A stretch of 64,000 nt of DNA from Kondoa malvinella (Eukaryota > Basidiomycota > Agaricostilbomycetes > Agaricostilbales > Kondoaceae). Positions 36,149 to 49,968 of the stretch are shown here, one piece after another. Position 1 is the stretch's first letter, and every line of letters starts with the position of its first letter. The position numbers and the translations under genes were made by a program. The stretch covers positions 28,119 to 92,118 of the forward strand of contig BCIM01000018.1 of assembly GCA_039545315.1 (NCBI GenBank), written 5' to 3'. Under the pieces are notes generated by a model that worked only from the letters and a program-made list of their open reading frames with translations, had not been told where the DNA came from and made no database searches.

Positions 36149-39100
36149 ATGGCTAACTTGCGGCCTCCTTCGCCAGCGCTCACTGCGACCACAGACGGTG
36201 GAGCCCAAGACTTCTACGAAGCACAGTCAAATCAGTCAATAGATTCGTTCGCCTCGGTCGACACTGCAGGAACGCAAACACCGCGCAGGCAGAGTTTTCA
36301 ACACTCGCAGATGAGCAGAGATGCTTTTGAAAGCGCCGTGTCGTTGCCATACCAAGCCAGCAACACATCGATCACGGATCCTTCGCAAGGCAATAATAAC
36401 ATCGACACCTCATCGCCACAGCAGCCTGCTGCCTATACCCCAATAGAATTGCCTAGTGATACCGGCAACTCGTACACCACGTCGCATGAAGCGCCAACGA
36501 ATGATCATGCGAATCCGAATTCAGATCAACAAACTTTGTCCAATCATGTGCCGCCGCCAAATCAGCAGCAACATGTCGAAACAGAAGCAACAGAACAAGT
36601 CTCTGAAGCCGTGCCAGAATTCACTGGGATGGGCCAGCCAGCAGCACTCAACACCTTTGCTTCGGCGGTCCCCGCTCTCATGCCGCATGGTGTCGGTTCT
36701 GGCGTACCTGACGAGTCCACTGTCGCTCAAGATGCAGAGAAAGCTCGCGCACTTCCGCATGATATGCCAGAGAAAATTGAGAAAAGGGCAGAGCAGGATA
36801 TGGCACCTGAATACAATGAAAAGACGGGCAAGCGAGCTTCTGGTTCAGGTGGCAGCAATTCGAGCGACACAGCTGTCAACGTTGGCGACGAATACGCTCA
36901 TCTACCTCCTGAACAAGCGGAACTGTTGCGAAATCAAGCTGCTGTGCCGCCAGAACGCACAGTCAAGTTTATGGAATTGTTTCGCTTCCATACCAAATTT
37001 GAACATACCGTCAATCTCCTGGCTCTCATTTTCGCTGTCGCTTCCGGTGTTGCTATTCCTGCACAAATGTTGATATTCGGAAAGTGCGGGTTTTCCACTC
37101 TGACCTCTTGTGCTCAAGCTGAACGAATGACTGACCAGTCTGACGAGTGACTTCACATCATTCGGAGCTACGGGTGGAGCGCAGTCACTCGAAGCAATAG
37201 AGAACAGCCTTCTGGACTCCGTTGACCGAAGCGCGCTCATCCTGTAAGTACTTGTAGCTTCGTCTTCCTCGTGAAACTAAAGTTGCGCTCGACAAGATTT
37301 GGCATCGGTCTTGCCGTCTGGTTTTCCATGGCTCTGTTCGGCGCGGTCTGGACGTATACTGGAGAGACAGCAGCAAGAAGAATGCGAGAAGCCTATTTGA
37401 GAAGCGTACTTCGACAAAATGTGGCTTTCCACGATAAAGTCGGTAGTGGCGAGATTGCAACTCAAATCATCAACAATACTGTAAGTCTACAGCTGAATAA
37501 CATACTGCATGCTCACCTAGCATACCCTATCTAGCACTTGGTTCAGGAAGCATTCTCGGAAAAGGTTGCAATCACAGTCAACTTGCTTGGTACCTTCTTT
37601 GCTGGTTTCGTCATCGCTTTCGTGGTCAACTGGCGTATTGCTCTGGTCACATCTGTCATTGTGCCTCTCATTGGTGGCACAGGCTTCGTGATGAACTTCT
37701 TCTTGTGAGTGTGCAACTTCTACTCTGAATGTTTCCTAAGTCGCCAATTTAGAATGAAATTCAAGAAACAATCTCTCGACTATGTCAGCACTGGTGGAAC
37801 AATAGCCGAAGAAGCATTCACGTCCGTCCGAATTGTACAAAGTTTTGGCATTCAGTATCATCTTGCTCGACTTTATGCTGCCATCAACGACAAGACCGCT
37901 GTTATTGGTCGGAAGAGTGCTCTGGTCAATGCGATAGGTCTTGCGTGCTTCTTTTCGGTTCGTTCCCTTTCGTCTAAAGAGGATTGAAACTGACCTGAAC
38001 TTTCGTCTAGGTTATGTGTCAGTCGGAGACCATTATATTATACAGGTCAAGCTGATGGCTTGTCTCTTCAGACCTCGCCTACTCGTTGACCTTCTGGTTT
38101 GGCATTACCATGGTGAGTTGTCGTTGAGTTTGCGTTTTGAGCTTTGCTAATTTAAATGACAGTTTTTGGAGAACAATGCTACCAGTGGAGAGATTGTGAC
38201 TTGTTTCTTTGCCAGCACGCTTCTTGCTCTGTGTTTGCTTTGCTCTAGCTTATAAGTCCCTGTGCAGTCGTCATCGGCAGTTTCTCGCTCGTCAATATCA
38301 GTACGTCTCACGCCTTCACTCGCGAGTCAAAGACTGATCATGTTTTGCAGCTCCAAATTTGACTGCATTCACATCTGGTATCTCAGCCGCAGGGAAGCTA
38401 TTTGACACGATCGACAGACAACCACCCATCGACAGTTCTTCTGAAAAGGGGGACAAGCCTTCTCAAGTATATGGGGATATCGAATTCAACAACATCAACT
38501 TCTTTTATCCATCCAGACCGACCGTTCAAGTCTTGTACAACTTCTCTGCTACCTTTCCTCGTGGCAAGCATACTGCCCTTGTCGGTGCTTCCGGCTCTGG
38601 AAAATCGTCTATTTTGGCTTTAATCGAACGTTGGTACGAACCGATCAGCGGATCTATCAAGCTAGACGGAAACGAGACACGCGATCTTCACATCAAGTGG
38701 ATGCGATCTCAAATTGGTCTAGTTAGGTAAGGCTTCATTCTACAAATTTGGTCTCTGGCTTATGTTGTCTGTATTCAGCCAAGAGCCCGTTTTGATGAAC
38801 TTGACTGTCTACGAAAACATTGTCCACGGCTTGATCAACACTCCGTATGAAGACGCAGCACCTGAGAAGAAACGAGAAATGGTGGAAGAGGCTGCCAAGG
38901 CTGCGAACGCTTACAACTTTATCGAGAAGCTTCCTGAGAAATGGGAGACCCGCTTGGGTGAAAGAGGTGGTCTTGTGTCGGGCGGTGTAAGCTCTCTTGA
39001 CCACACCTAACTCAAATATTAAGTCCGTCTGTCTAGCAAAAACAACGTATCTGTATCGCTCGAGCTTTGATCAGCAACCCTTCTATCCTGTTACTCGACG

Positions 39101-41809
39101 AAGCTACATCCGCATTGGACACTACAAGCGAGAAGTTGGTGCAGGAAGCACTCGATAAAGCCAGTACCGGTCGAACCACTAGTAAGTGCTGTGCCCAGCT
39201 TCTGTCAGCAGTTGTCGCTGACAAGGTCCAGTCTCGATCGCCCACAGACTTTCTACAATCAAGGATGCTGACCAAATTATCGTCATGAATGCTGGCCGAG
39301 TTGTCGAGAAGGGGGATCATCATTCACTGATCGCTCAGAATGGCGCCTACAAGAAATTGGTCGACGCTCAAGCTTTCATCGAGACTGAAGGGGCTGAGGA
39401 TGCCCTACCAACTAAGGAAGAGGCCAAGAAAGAAGAAGCTGAAGGCTTCCCTGGCGACACCTTGAAGCGGACTGCTACCTCGAAATCGGTCGCGTCGAGT
39501 GCTTATGGCGAAGCACATGCGGAAGAACGCAAACGCCACAACCTTGGCTACCTTTTCAAGCGTATGTATCAGATCAACAAGGATCAGCGAATGAGCTATG
39601 CCATTGGTTTCTTGGGCGCGACAGCTTCTGGAATGGTGTTCCCAGTCTTCAGCATGTGAGTTGATCAGTGCCTCGTCACAGAAGTTCACAGCTGACGACT
39701 GCGTTCGTAGTATCTTTGGTACCATTCTGGTACGCTGTAATGCGCTTGCTCTGTGCTGCTTCGTCTGATCTCTGATGTACAGGGTGTCTTCAGCGAAACT
39801 GACCGCGATGTCGTCCGAAGTGACGGCAATCGAGGCGCTCTCTACTTCTTGATCCTGGCTATCGTCGCAACCTTTGCCATCACTGCACAGACTTACTTCC
39901 TCAATTTGGCGGCCGAGACGCTCGCAACTCGACTCCGGAAGCAGACTTTCAGCTCAGTGCTAAGACAAGACATCAAATACTTTGACGTGAACACTTCGGG
40001 GGCGCTGACGTCGCGGATCTCCGAACTCCCTCAAAAAATCTTTGGTCTCGCTGGCTCTACGCTCGGTCTCTTTGTGCAATCTGGCATCGTACTTTTGGCA
40101 GGCTACATTATCGGTTTAGCATATGCTCCGAAGGTTGCAGCTGTTGGCATTGCTTGTGCTCCCTTGAAGTGAGTCCCATCACAGCCGCCAACACCTTTGG
40201 CTCATGTTGTACCTACAGCTTGATTTCCGGTTACGCTCGTCTTCGTTTTGTCGTTATGCGGGATCAGACCAACAAGAAAGATCACGAAGAATCTGCTCAA
40301 CTAGCAGCTGAATCGGCAGGCGCAATCAGAACAATCTCAAGCTTGACGAGAGAAGACGAATGTCTCCGCATGTACTCGAAAGCGCTTGAAGGGCCAGAGA
40401 AGAAAGCACTCAAAGCCGCCATCATCAGTAATATAATCCTTGGTTTCGTAGTCGCTGTTGGATTCGTTGGTTGCCTCATTCCAAGTATAAATGCAACCTC
40501 TGACTTCGAATACAGTTCACCATTGCTTTGATTTTCTACTATGGTGCCCGTCAACTCATTGGCGGCCTCGCTCCATCAAACTTCTTCATTGCACTGAGCG
40601 CTACCATCTTTGGTACTACTCAGGCAGGCAGTGTGGTAAGTTCGAATTGCTCGCTGGCAATGTTGTCCCTCATTGCTGTTTTAGTTTCAATACAGTCCCG
40701 ACTTCTCAAAAGCTTTGGCTGCCGCAGACGAGCTTGTCTACCTATACGAAAATGAAGTCGAGATCGATGCGGATAGCAAAGAAGGCGTTGTGCTTCCTGA
40801 TGTCAAAGGACACATTGTGCTACAAGATGTGCATTTCAGATACCCTACTCGACCTGGTACGTCTTCCAGGAGTGTCTGTACACACCGAAACTAACCTTTA
40901 TATCAAGATGTGCCTGTTCTTCGGGGACTGAACCTTGAATGCAAACCTGGCCAGTTCATCGCTCTGGTCGGAGAATCTGGTTGCGGTAAGAGCACGACCA
41001 CCGCTCTGCTTGAACGCTTCTACGACCCGCTGAAAGGCAAAGTCATCCTTGACGGACAAGATATCAGCGAAATGAACGTGACATCATACAGAAGCCATCT
41101 GGCGCTTGTGTCACAGGAACCTACAGTAAGTCTGCAGCAAGACTGGGCATGCATAGAAGGCTAATCTGCGCTGTAGCTTTTTGCTGGTTCTGTTCGCTTC
41201 AACGTCTTGCTCGGCGCAGTCAAGGATCACTCAGAAGTGACAGAGGACGAGATCGTGGAAGCCTGCCGGAAAGCGAACATCCTTGATTTCGTCAAATCTC
41301 TACCTGATGGCTTTGACACCGAGGTTGGGAACAAGGGTGTGAGTTTATCGGGCGGTCAGAAGCAGCGTCTTGCTATTGCTCGTGCTTTGATCCGAAATCG
41401 TATGTTTCAAGTTTTGGGCATCGACTTTGATGCTGATATCAATATAGCTCGAGTCTTGATCTTGGACGAAGCTACATCTGCTCTCGATTCTTCGAGCGAG
41501 CGTGTCGTGCAGGCAGCTTTGGATGAAGCAGCGAAAGGAAGGTCGACTGGTGAGTCTGCATAACTTAATGATGAATAGCATCACGCTAATCTTTCGTTTG
41601 ATAGTTTCGATTGCGCATCGCCTGACGACGATTCAGCACGCGGACTGTATCTACGTCTTTGCAAAGGGCCGCGTTGTCGAGCAAGGAAATCATACCCAAT
41701 TGATGGGCCAGAAAGGGTTGTACGCAGAGCTGTGAGTATTCCATCTGCTTATCGTACTCATATTGACTGGACGAGCAGTGTACAAAAGCAGGCCGTTACG
41801 CCTCTGTGA
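36149..41809 (+). CDS. Full-size ABC exporter, ABCB/MDR (Ste6-Pgp) type
   Basis: Two membrane domains and two nucleotide-binding domains in TMD–NBD–TMD–NBD order. The N-terminal cytosolic extension is about 290 residues, rich in Ser, Gln, Asn and Pro and unusually long; it ends [19 protein letters not shown] just before helix 1. NBD1 has Walker [10 protein letters not shown] and the signature VSGG joined by splicing to [18 protein letters not shown], then [19 protein letters not shown]2 has [38 protein letters not shown] and [17 protein letters not shown]. The H-loops are present (SIAHRL in NBD2). The C terminus is [12 protein letters not shown] at 41807–41809. At least 15 introns interrupt it. 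Likely roles are drug or lipid/sterol efflux at the plasma membrane, or peptide-pheromone export as in Ste6. Sequence alone does not decide. Confidence 0.93.
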
Positions 41810-41976
41810 CCTGGGGCCAAGAGTCGGGTATAAGATCGACAAGGCATCTAACATGGGACATATCTAGGGTGTATTATTTTGGTGTAGCATAGCTTAATCT
41901 GCATTCATTCACTCGTTCTGTCTTTGCCATTGTTGCTGCCGAAAATAATCTAGAGATCTGTTTATCGCAATCTGCC

Positions 41977-43925
<1,949 letters not shown>

Positions 43926-44207
43926 GTGCTTTGAAGGGCCTTTGTGTACTATTACATTTGTACATGCTTCGCTATTGATAGACTCGTTGCCATCAATGCG
44001 CTAGATGACCTCGATAGATTCGTTGTTGACCCTTCCATAGCCCAGTTCTTGTTCGCGGAGAGTTCCGAAGGAGCCAACGACTCTGCACGCTTGAGACATC
44101 CTAGACTGAAACAGATCAGCAAGGGCGAGCCCAGCAGATCGAATGACTTACTTGATCATTCAATGCTTGATCTAAAGTTCTTCTGCAGTTCATGAAAGTA
44201 ATTCCAA
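43926..44207. other. Convergent intergenic region, nothing recognised
   Basis: 282 bp between the RIO2 stop and the deoxyhypusine synthase stop. Probable 3' UTRs only. Confidence 0.5.
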
Positions 44208-45474
44208 TCAATGTGCTGTTCCGTTTGGCTTGGACGATACACTATCTCTCGCCCATGTCGCCGCTACCACAAGTGGAAAGACCAGCGTCGCATCCGCAAA
44301 GACCTATACAACCGTCTATCCTTAGTCCGTGATCGACCAGGGATCGAGAGGCCGCACCTTGACCGATTTTGCACCCGCCCGAATTTTGCCCCAGCTGATC
44401 GCCTCATCCGGTCTAGCGCCACTATCTGACCCATCAAACTCTTGTCCTGTATTGATGTACACTGCATAATCCGCTCCATTCCGCTGCTCTTTGATCAATA
44501 TGGAACAGAAAGCGGATAGAGGACAGCATACCATCAACATTGAATTCGCTATCTGATGCTTGCATACACCTCCGCCTAATATTACCATACCCGCCTTCTT
44601 GGCGTACATGCTCATATCGTTGATCCGCCTGATGTCGGTGACAAGGTCGATGACGAGCGCTTGTTCTGTTCGATAGGAATGGGACCAGAGCATATCCCCT
44701 AGTGAGCCGTCTGTGATCGCTGGACAGAAGACTGGGATGCCATTCTGGTATGAATGAGCAAAGGTAGCGAGTACAAGAGTGGGGATTTACCTTGTGCGCC
44801 CAATACAGATACGACTCTTCATTCTTGATTTCCCTCCCTAACCTATCAATGACTGTACTCGGTGCCCAAACTGTGCCCTCCGTCTTTTGCTCCACCACAA
44901 GTTGATCCAGAACAGGCATGATCCAATCTTCAAAAGAGCAATAATTATTGTTGGGCACTACCAAATTCCCAATCCTGTTCAACCCTTGTTTGCGTAACTT
45001 TGCACCATCCGCATCGAATCGTCCTTCAGGTGCGATGTAGGTGGGCGCGAGACACTTGATCAAATCCTCTTCTATCCCTCCTGCCGTCGTCACAATCCCA
45101 CTGACATGCTCATGTTGAACGAGATAACGTATAATATCCCTCAAACCCGAAGAAACAAGGTTTGACGTGAAGCCAAGCATGACTTTACACTTGATTTTGG
45201 ATCTCGCTTCGTGTGATAGTAAATCTTCATTCTCGTCTTGAGCTACAGGTTCATCTGAAAGTCTCCAAGAACGCATTTCATTAATTACGTCGATAGTTTG
45301 TTTGAGCGAAGTAGCTTGAAACCCTATGCTGCCATAGCCGTCGAGCAGTGTGAGCAAGTCGGTCGGAGCGCCAAAGTCTGGTCCTCGGACAGGGATGGCA
45401 TCGTCTGGTACAGATACGGAAGGGACAAAGATTGCTTCTTGAGCGTGTTTAAAGTCTTTGTTCTCTTGTGCCAT
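44208..45474 (-). CDS. DYS1: Deoxyhypusine synthase
   Basis: Transfers the aminobutyl group of spermidine to a Lys of eIF5A, using NAD. The start [16 protein letters not shown] leads to VRGPDFGAP and [11 protein letters not shown]. Core motifs follow: [37 protein letters not shown] and [19 protein letters not shown]. An intron precedes [35 protein letters not shown] carries the reactive Lys, and [20 protein letters not shown] lines the spermidine site. The last GTGCGG…TATAG intron adds [16 protein letters not shown] and ends SKPNGTAH. Length is about 370 residues, normal for the family. Divergent from ZPR1 by 205 bp. Confidence 0.95.
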
Positions 45475-45679
45475 GTCGACAGTTGCGAATGTATAGCGCG
45501 GTGAAAGGAAAACTTGAGGTCAAGAGAGAAGCGCTTGATCGGCCTTCTTAAGGGTGACCCGCTATAGATAGCTGGTGTGTCGACTTTTGCAAGGTATTCC
45601 TGGCACTGGATATGACAGAGGCGAGTCGCTGGAGGCAGAATAGCTTGAAATGACATTTTTTTCTTGGAGCAACACCGTC

Positions 45680-47514
45680 ATGTCGCTACCAGTTTTGAAC
45701 GAGCAATACTTTCGATCTATTGGGTCTAGAGCTCAAGACGCAGATGATCAAGCAGAAATCTTTGAAGGAGCTGTTGTGAACGAAGATGGGCAGACGGACC
45801 ATCCTGTGCAGCAGATTGAGAGTTTGTGCATGGATTGCGGTGAGAATGTGCGTGACTGTAGTGTTCGCTCTATCGTGGAGCTTAGACTGCAGGTGTCGTA
45901 CAGGGAATGACGAATCTCTTGCTTACGTCGATACCTTACTTCAAAGAAGGTACGTCTTCAGACCATCGCTGTGCAGTTGCTGATGCGGTGTCTCAGTCAT
46001 TCTATCTGCTTTCCGATGTGATCATTGTGGTATGCTTCACCTTTCCATGCCGTCGTAATGATCTCATATCTGCCACAGGCAATCGAAACAATGAGATTCA
46101 GTCTGCCGGCGCGATACAAGGTGCGCGACAGATCAGAGTCTTTCAGCGTCAAGCTGATAGTTCCGAATCTTCGGGTGACAGAGAAAGGCTCAGTTTACAC
46201 TGTCAAAGTCACTTCTGTCAAAGATCTAGATCGTCAGCTCGTCCGCTCTGACAAATGCACCCTCACCATTCCCGAATACGAGCTCACTATACCACCGACC
46301 AAAGGTCAAATGACAACTGTAGAAGGTGTCATTTCCGACATCATCAAAGACCTCTCCATCGGCCAACCAGTACGAAAACATACCGAACCTGAAGTGTTTG
46401 AAAAGATCGATACCCTGTTAAACAAGCTACGAGCGGTCGTTCCCGAAGAAACATCAGAGTCAGCTGAATTGGACCCGAATCGTTCTATCCCTTCTTTCAC
46501 TCTTCGCCTTGACGACCCAACAGGCAATTCTTTCGCAGAACCGACACAAGGGTTGAACGATCCAAAATGGTCCAAGAGGGAATACACGCGAACGAAACAG
46601 CAAGAAAAGGAACTTGGTCTGGCAGAAGAGACGAAAGAGGTCACTTTGACAGACGACATGAAGGTCGAGAACCCGGAAGAGGTGTTGAGTTTCCCGGATG
46701 TGTGTTCAAGTTGTGGCGCGACGTTGGAGACGTTCATGAAGAAGGTCGACATCCCGCATTTCAAGGTCAGTCCTGCCCCTCGGTGCGCTGGATTACTAGC
46801 TTATCGAAGATTCGGGTTGACAGGAAGTCATGCTCATGTCGACCAATTGCCATAGTTGTGGATATCGAGATAATGAAATCAAGTCTGGTGGTGCTATAGC
46901 AGAACAAGCAAGGAAGATAACGCTATTAGTAGAGGATGAGGAAGATCTGAAGCGGGATATTCTCAAGGTGCGTCTCTACTTCCACAGCGTCAAAATCGTC
47001 TGATCGTCGCTGAGTAATGCATAGAGCGAGACATCAGACTTTCAAATACCCGAAATCGGTCTCGAGCTGAATCCTGGTACTTTGGGCGGAAGATTCACGA
47101 CGCTCGAAGGTCTGCTCAACCAAGTCTATGAAGAGCTCGATTCGCGCGCCTTCGCTCGTGGTGACTCTGTTGAGACCGAGTCTGGCAAGATGGACGCTAT
47201 GGATCTGTTCTTGAGCAAGTTAAAACAGGTTCGTCAGAGTGTTGCTGTCAGCTTGTCCAATCTTATGCAGGCCCCGCGGTGAACAGGCCATGAATGCCGA
47301 GATCCAGTTCACTGTCATTCTAGACGACCCTCTGGCGAACAGTTACATTCAGAACCCTTATGCGCCCGATGAAGACCCGAAAATGACCATCGAATATTAC
47401 AAGAGGGATTTCAGGCAGGATGAAGAACTTGGCTTGAACGATATACAAGTTGAGGGCTACGAAGGAGAAGCAGAGGCTAAAGCTGCAGCAGATGAGGCTG
47501 CTTCAAAGCCATAG
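45680..47514 (+). CDS. ZPR1: ZPR1 zinc-finger protein (eEF1A chaperone)
   Basis: Two repeats of zinc finger plus ZPR1 beta domain. Repeat 1 has ESLCMDCGEN and, after splicing, MTNLLLTSIPYFKE, FRCDHCGNRNNEIQSAG and VISDIIKDLSIGQP. Repeat 2 has PDVCSSCGATLETFMKK, IPHFKE joined to VMLMSTNCHSCGYRDNEIKS, and LGGRFTTLEGLLNQVYEEL. It ends in an acidic Ala/Glu tail (EAKAAADEAASKP). ZPR1 binds and folds eEF1A and links growth signals to the nucleus. ATG 45680 (MSLPVLNEQYF) fits the usual N terminus; an in-frame ATG at 45650 would add ten residues. It sits beside RIO2 and deoxyhypusine synthase, three translation-related genes in 5.5 kb. Confidence 0.93.
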
Positions 47515-47639
47515 ATGGTCAAATGTTAGACCTCCGACGGATGTAGACATCCCTTGACTTGAGAAAATTCCCTTCCCGTCTGTTTTGAGCAGTGATACTT
47601 CCGGTCTTTAGTGTACAAGCAGTATAAACCAGTTCAGCC

Positions 47640-49586
47640 ATGGACGTGAGTTTATCATATTGCGCGACACAGCAGCGCAGTGGCCTAAGACCTTTTCTCG
47701 CGCGCGCGCTCAGGCCAGACGCAACAATTACAAGAACAAGAATGTTTTTGGCGCAGACGAGCTCCGTCGACGCAGGGAAGAGCAACAGGTCGAAATTAGA
47801 AAACAGAAGCGCGAGGAATCGGTTGCCAAACGTCGTAACTTGACTGTCACGGCAGGTGACGAGGACGATTCGGATGACGATAACGCCGTCGCTGGAGCTT
47901 TGGACTCTCAGGTAGGCAGATATATCGCAGCATTAGCTTGGGCTAATATGCTGGATCTCCTCCTATAGCTCGCAGAACAGCTCCCTCAAATGATTCAAGG
48001 CGTCTTTTCTGACTCTGTGGAAGCTCAGCTGGATGCTACTGCCAAGTTCAGGAAGCTTCTGTCAAAAGAACGGAACCCGCCTATCGAAAAGGTCATTGAA
48101 TGTGGCGTAGTCGCTCGCTTTGTCGAATTTCTGCATAGCCAGCATTCCATGATTCAGGTCAGTGTTGGAGCGCCTTTGTATTATTATACTGAGTCAGGTT
48201 TTCGGCTGACAGTTTGAAGCTGCATGGGCTCTGACAAACATTGCTTCCGGTACTTCGGATCACACTCAAGTCGTGATTGAAGCAGGCTCAGTGCCCATCT
48301 TCATCGAGCTCCTCAACTCGCCAGTCATCGATGTCCGCGAACAAGCCGTGTGGGCTCTCGGAAACATTGCCGGTGACTCGCCCAAGTGCAGAGATTACGT
48401 GCTTGGTCAAGGCGCACTCAGGCCGCTCCTGAGTCTGCTCAACGAGCACCACAAGCTCTCTATGCTTCGCAATGCTACTTGGTCATTGTCCAACTTTTGC
48501 AGAGGAAAGAACCCGCAGCCAAGTTGGGACTTGGTGAGCCAGAATATGCCGGCTTGGGTGTCTGCTGATGCCGGCGTCGCTGGATTTACAGATCTCCCCT
48601 GCCCTTAGCGTCCTCACCAAGCTCATCTACTCTATGGACGACGAAGTCCTCATTGACGCATGCTGGGCTATCTCTTATCTTTCGGATGGCTCGAACGACA
48701 AGATCCAAGCTGTCATTGAGTCAGGCGTTGTCCGCCGTCTAGTCGAGCTCCTCATGTCAGTAGCCAACCGTTAATGCCAGCTCGAATACTGACTGCTCCC
48801 GTTGAATCTGACAGGCACAACTCGACCGCTGTTCAGACTCCCGCTCTTCGCTCAGTCGGCAACATTGTCACCGGCGACGACATGCAAACACAAGTCGTCA
48901 TCGCATCTGGCGCCTTGACTGCTCTTCTGTCTCTCCTCTCTTCACCCAAAGACGGCATTCGCAAAGAAGCCTGCTGGACCATCTCCAACATTACCGCCGG
49001 CAGTCCGATCCAGATCCAGTCCGTCATTGACGCCAACCTCATTCCTCCTCTCATCAACATTTTGCAAAACGCCGACTTCCGCACAAAGAAAGAAGCTTGC
49101 TGGGCTCTTTCGAACGCTACCTCTGGCGGATTAGCAGAACCCAACCAAATCAGGTACCTGGTCTCTCAAGGCTGCATCAAGCCTCTTTGCGATCTTCTAC
49201 AAACGCTCGACAACAAGATTATTCAAGTTGCGCTTGATGGGCTAGAGAACATTTTGAAGGTCGGCGATCTGGACAAGGACGCCAACAACGGTACCAATCC
49301 GTATGCTGTATATATTGAAGAGGCTGGAGGCATGTTGGCGATCCACAACCTGCAGACCCACGAGAACAACGAGATTTACAAAAAGTGAGGAGTCCTGCTT
49401 ATCTGCCTGTTTTATTTGGCTGATAGTACTTTGGCTCCTTACAGAACCTTCTTCCTCATGGACAAGTACTTTCCAGATGACGACGAAGCCGACGTGGACG
49501 GCGCAGCTGTCGACGAATCTGGTGCCTTCGCTTTCCAGTCCGACCTACAAGCACCAGCATCCGGTTTCTCCTTTGGTCAGCAGTAA
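47640..49586 (+). CDS. SRP1: Importin subunit alpha (karyopherin alpha)
   Basis: Adaptor that binds classical NLS cargo and hands it to importin beta. A two-codon first exon (Met-Asp) is followed by a GTGAGT intron. Acceptors at …CTCAG (giving ARRNNYKN) or …CTAAG (giving [11 protein letters not shown]) are both in frame. The IBB domain has [20 protein letters not shown]. About ten armadillo repeats follow with the Trp/Asn ladder: [74 protein letters not shown] and [14 protein letters not shown]. The C-terminal exon gives [16 protein letters not shown] and ends ASGFSFGQQ. Six or so introns. Confidence 0.95.
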
Positions 49587-49968
49587 TAGAAATGTCTCTT
49601 CTTCTCTACTTCCTAGGTTCTGTACTGTTACCCGATCATCAAAGATATCTCGAACCGACAGCCTCTCCTCACCAAGAAGTCTGTTTTCGGCCCTTTGCAC
49701 GCAACACCTTTTCTCGCCAGCAACTCTACTATCTTATTTGTCTAACGGACGAACAACGCCAATTCATCAATTCAAAATTGTACATCATCAAGGGCATTCT
49801 GCATTGAGTTCAGGGAAAAGGGATTAGACGTGTGCTTGTTGCAAAGTAAAGGGGTCTTTTGTGTTTTAACTTTTGCAATCTTTTCTATCGTAGCGAAATA
49901 AAGTGCGTAGCACCTGCATGGTCCGGTAGACAAGCGCTGTGTTGGAACATCGACATTGACAATACAAG

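Noticed and set aside
36149..41809. Heme or mitochondrial half-transporter (Atm1/Mdl type)
   Set aside because: Two complete nucleotide-binding domains and two membrane domains are encoded, so it is a full-size ABCB exporter.
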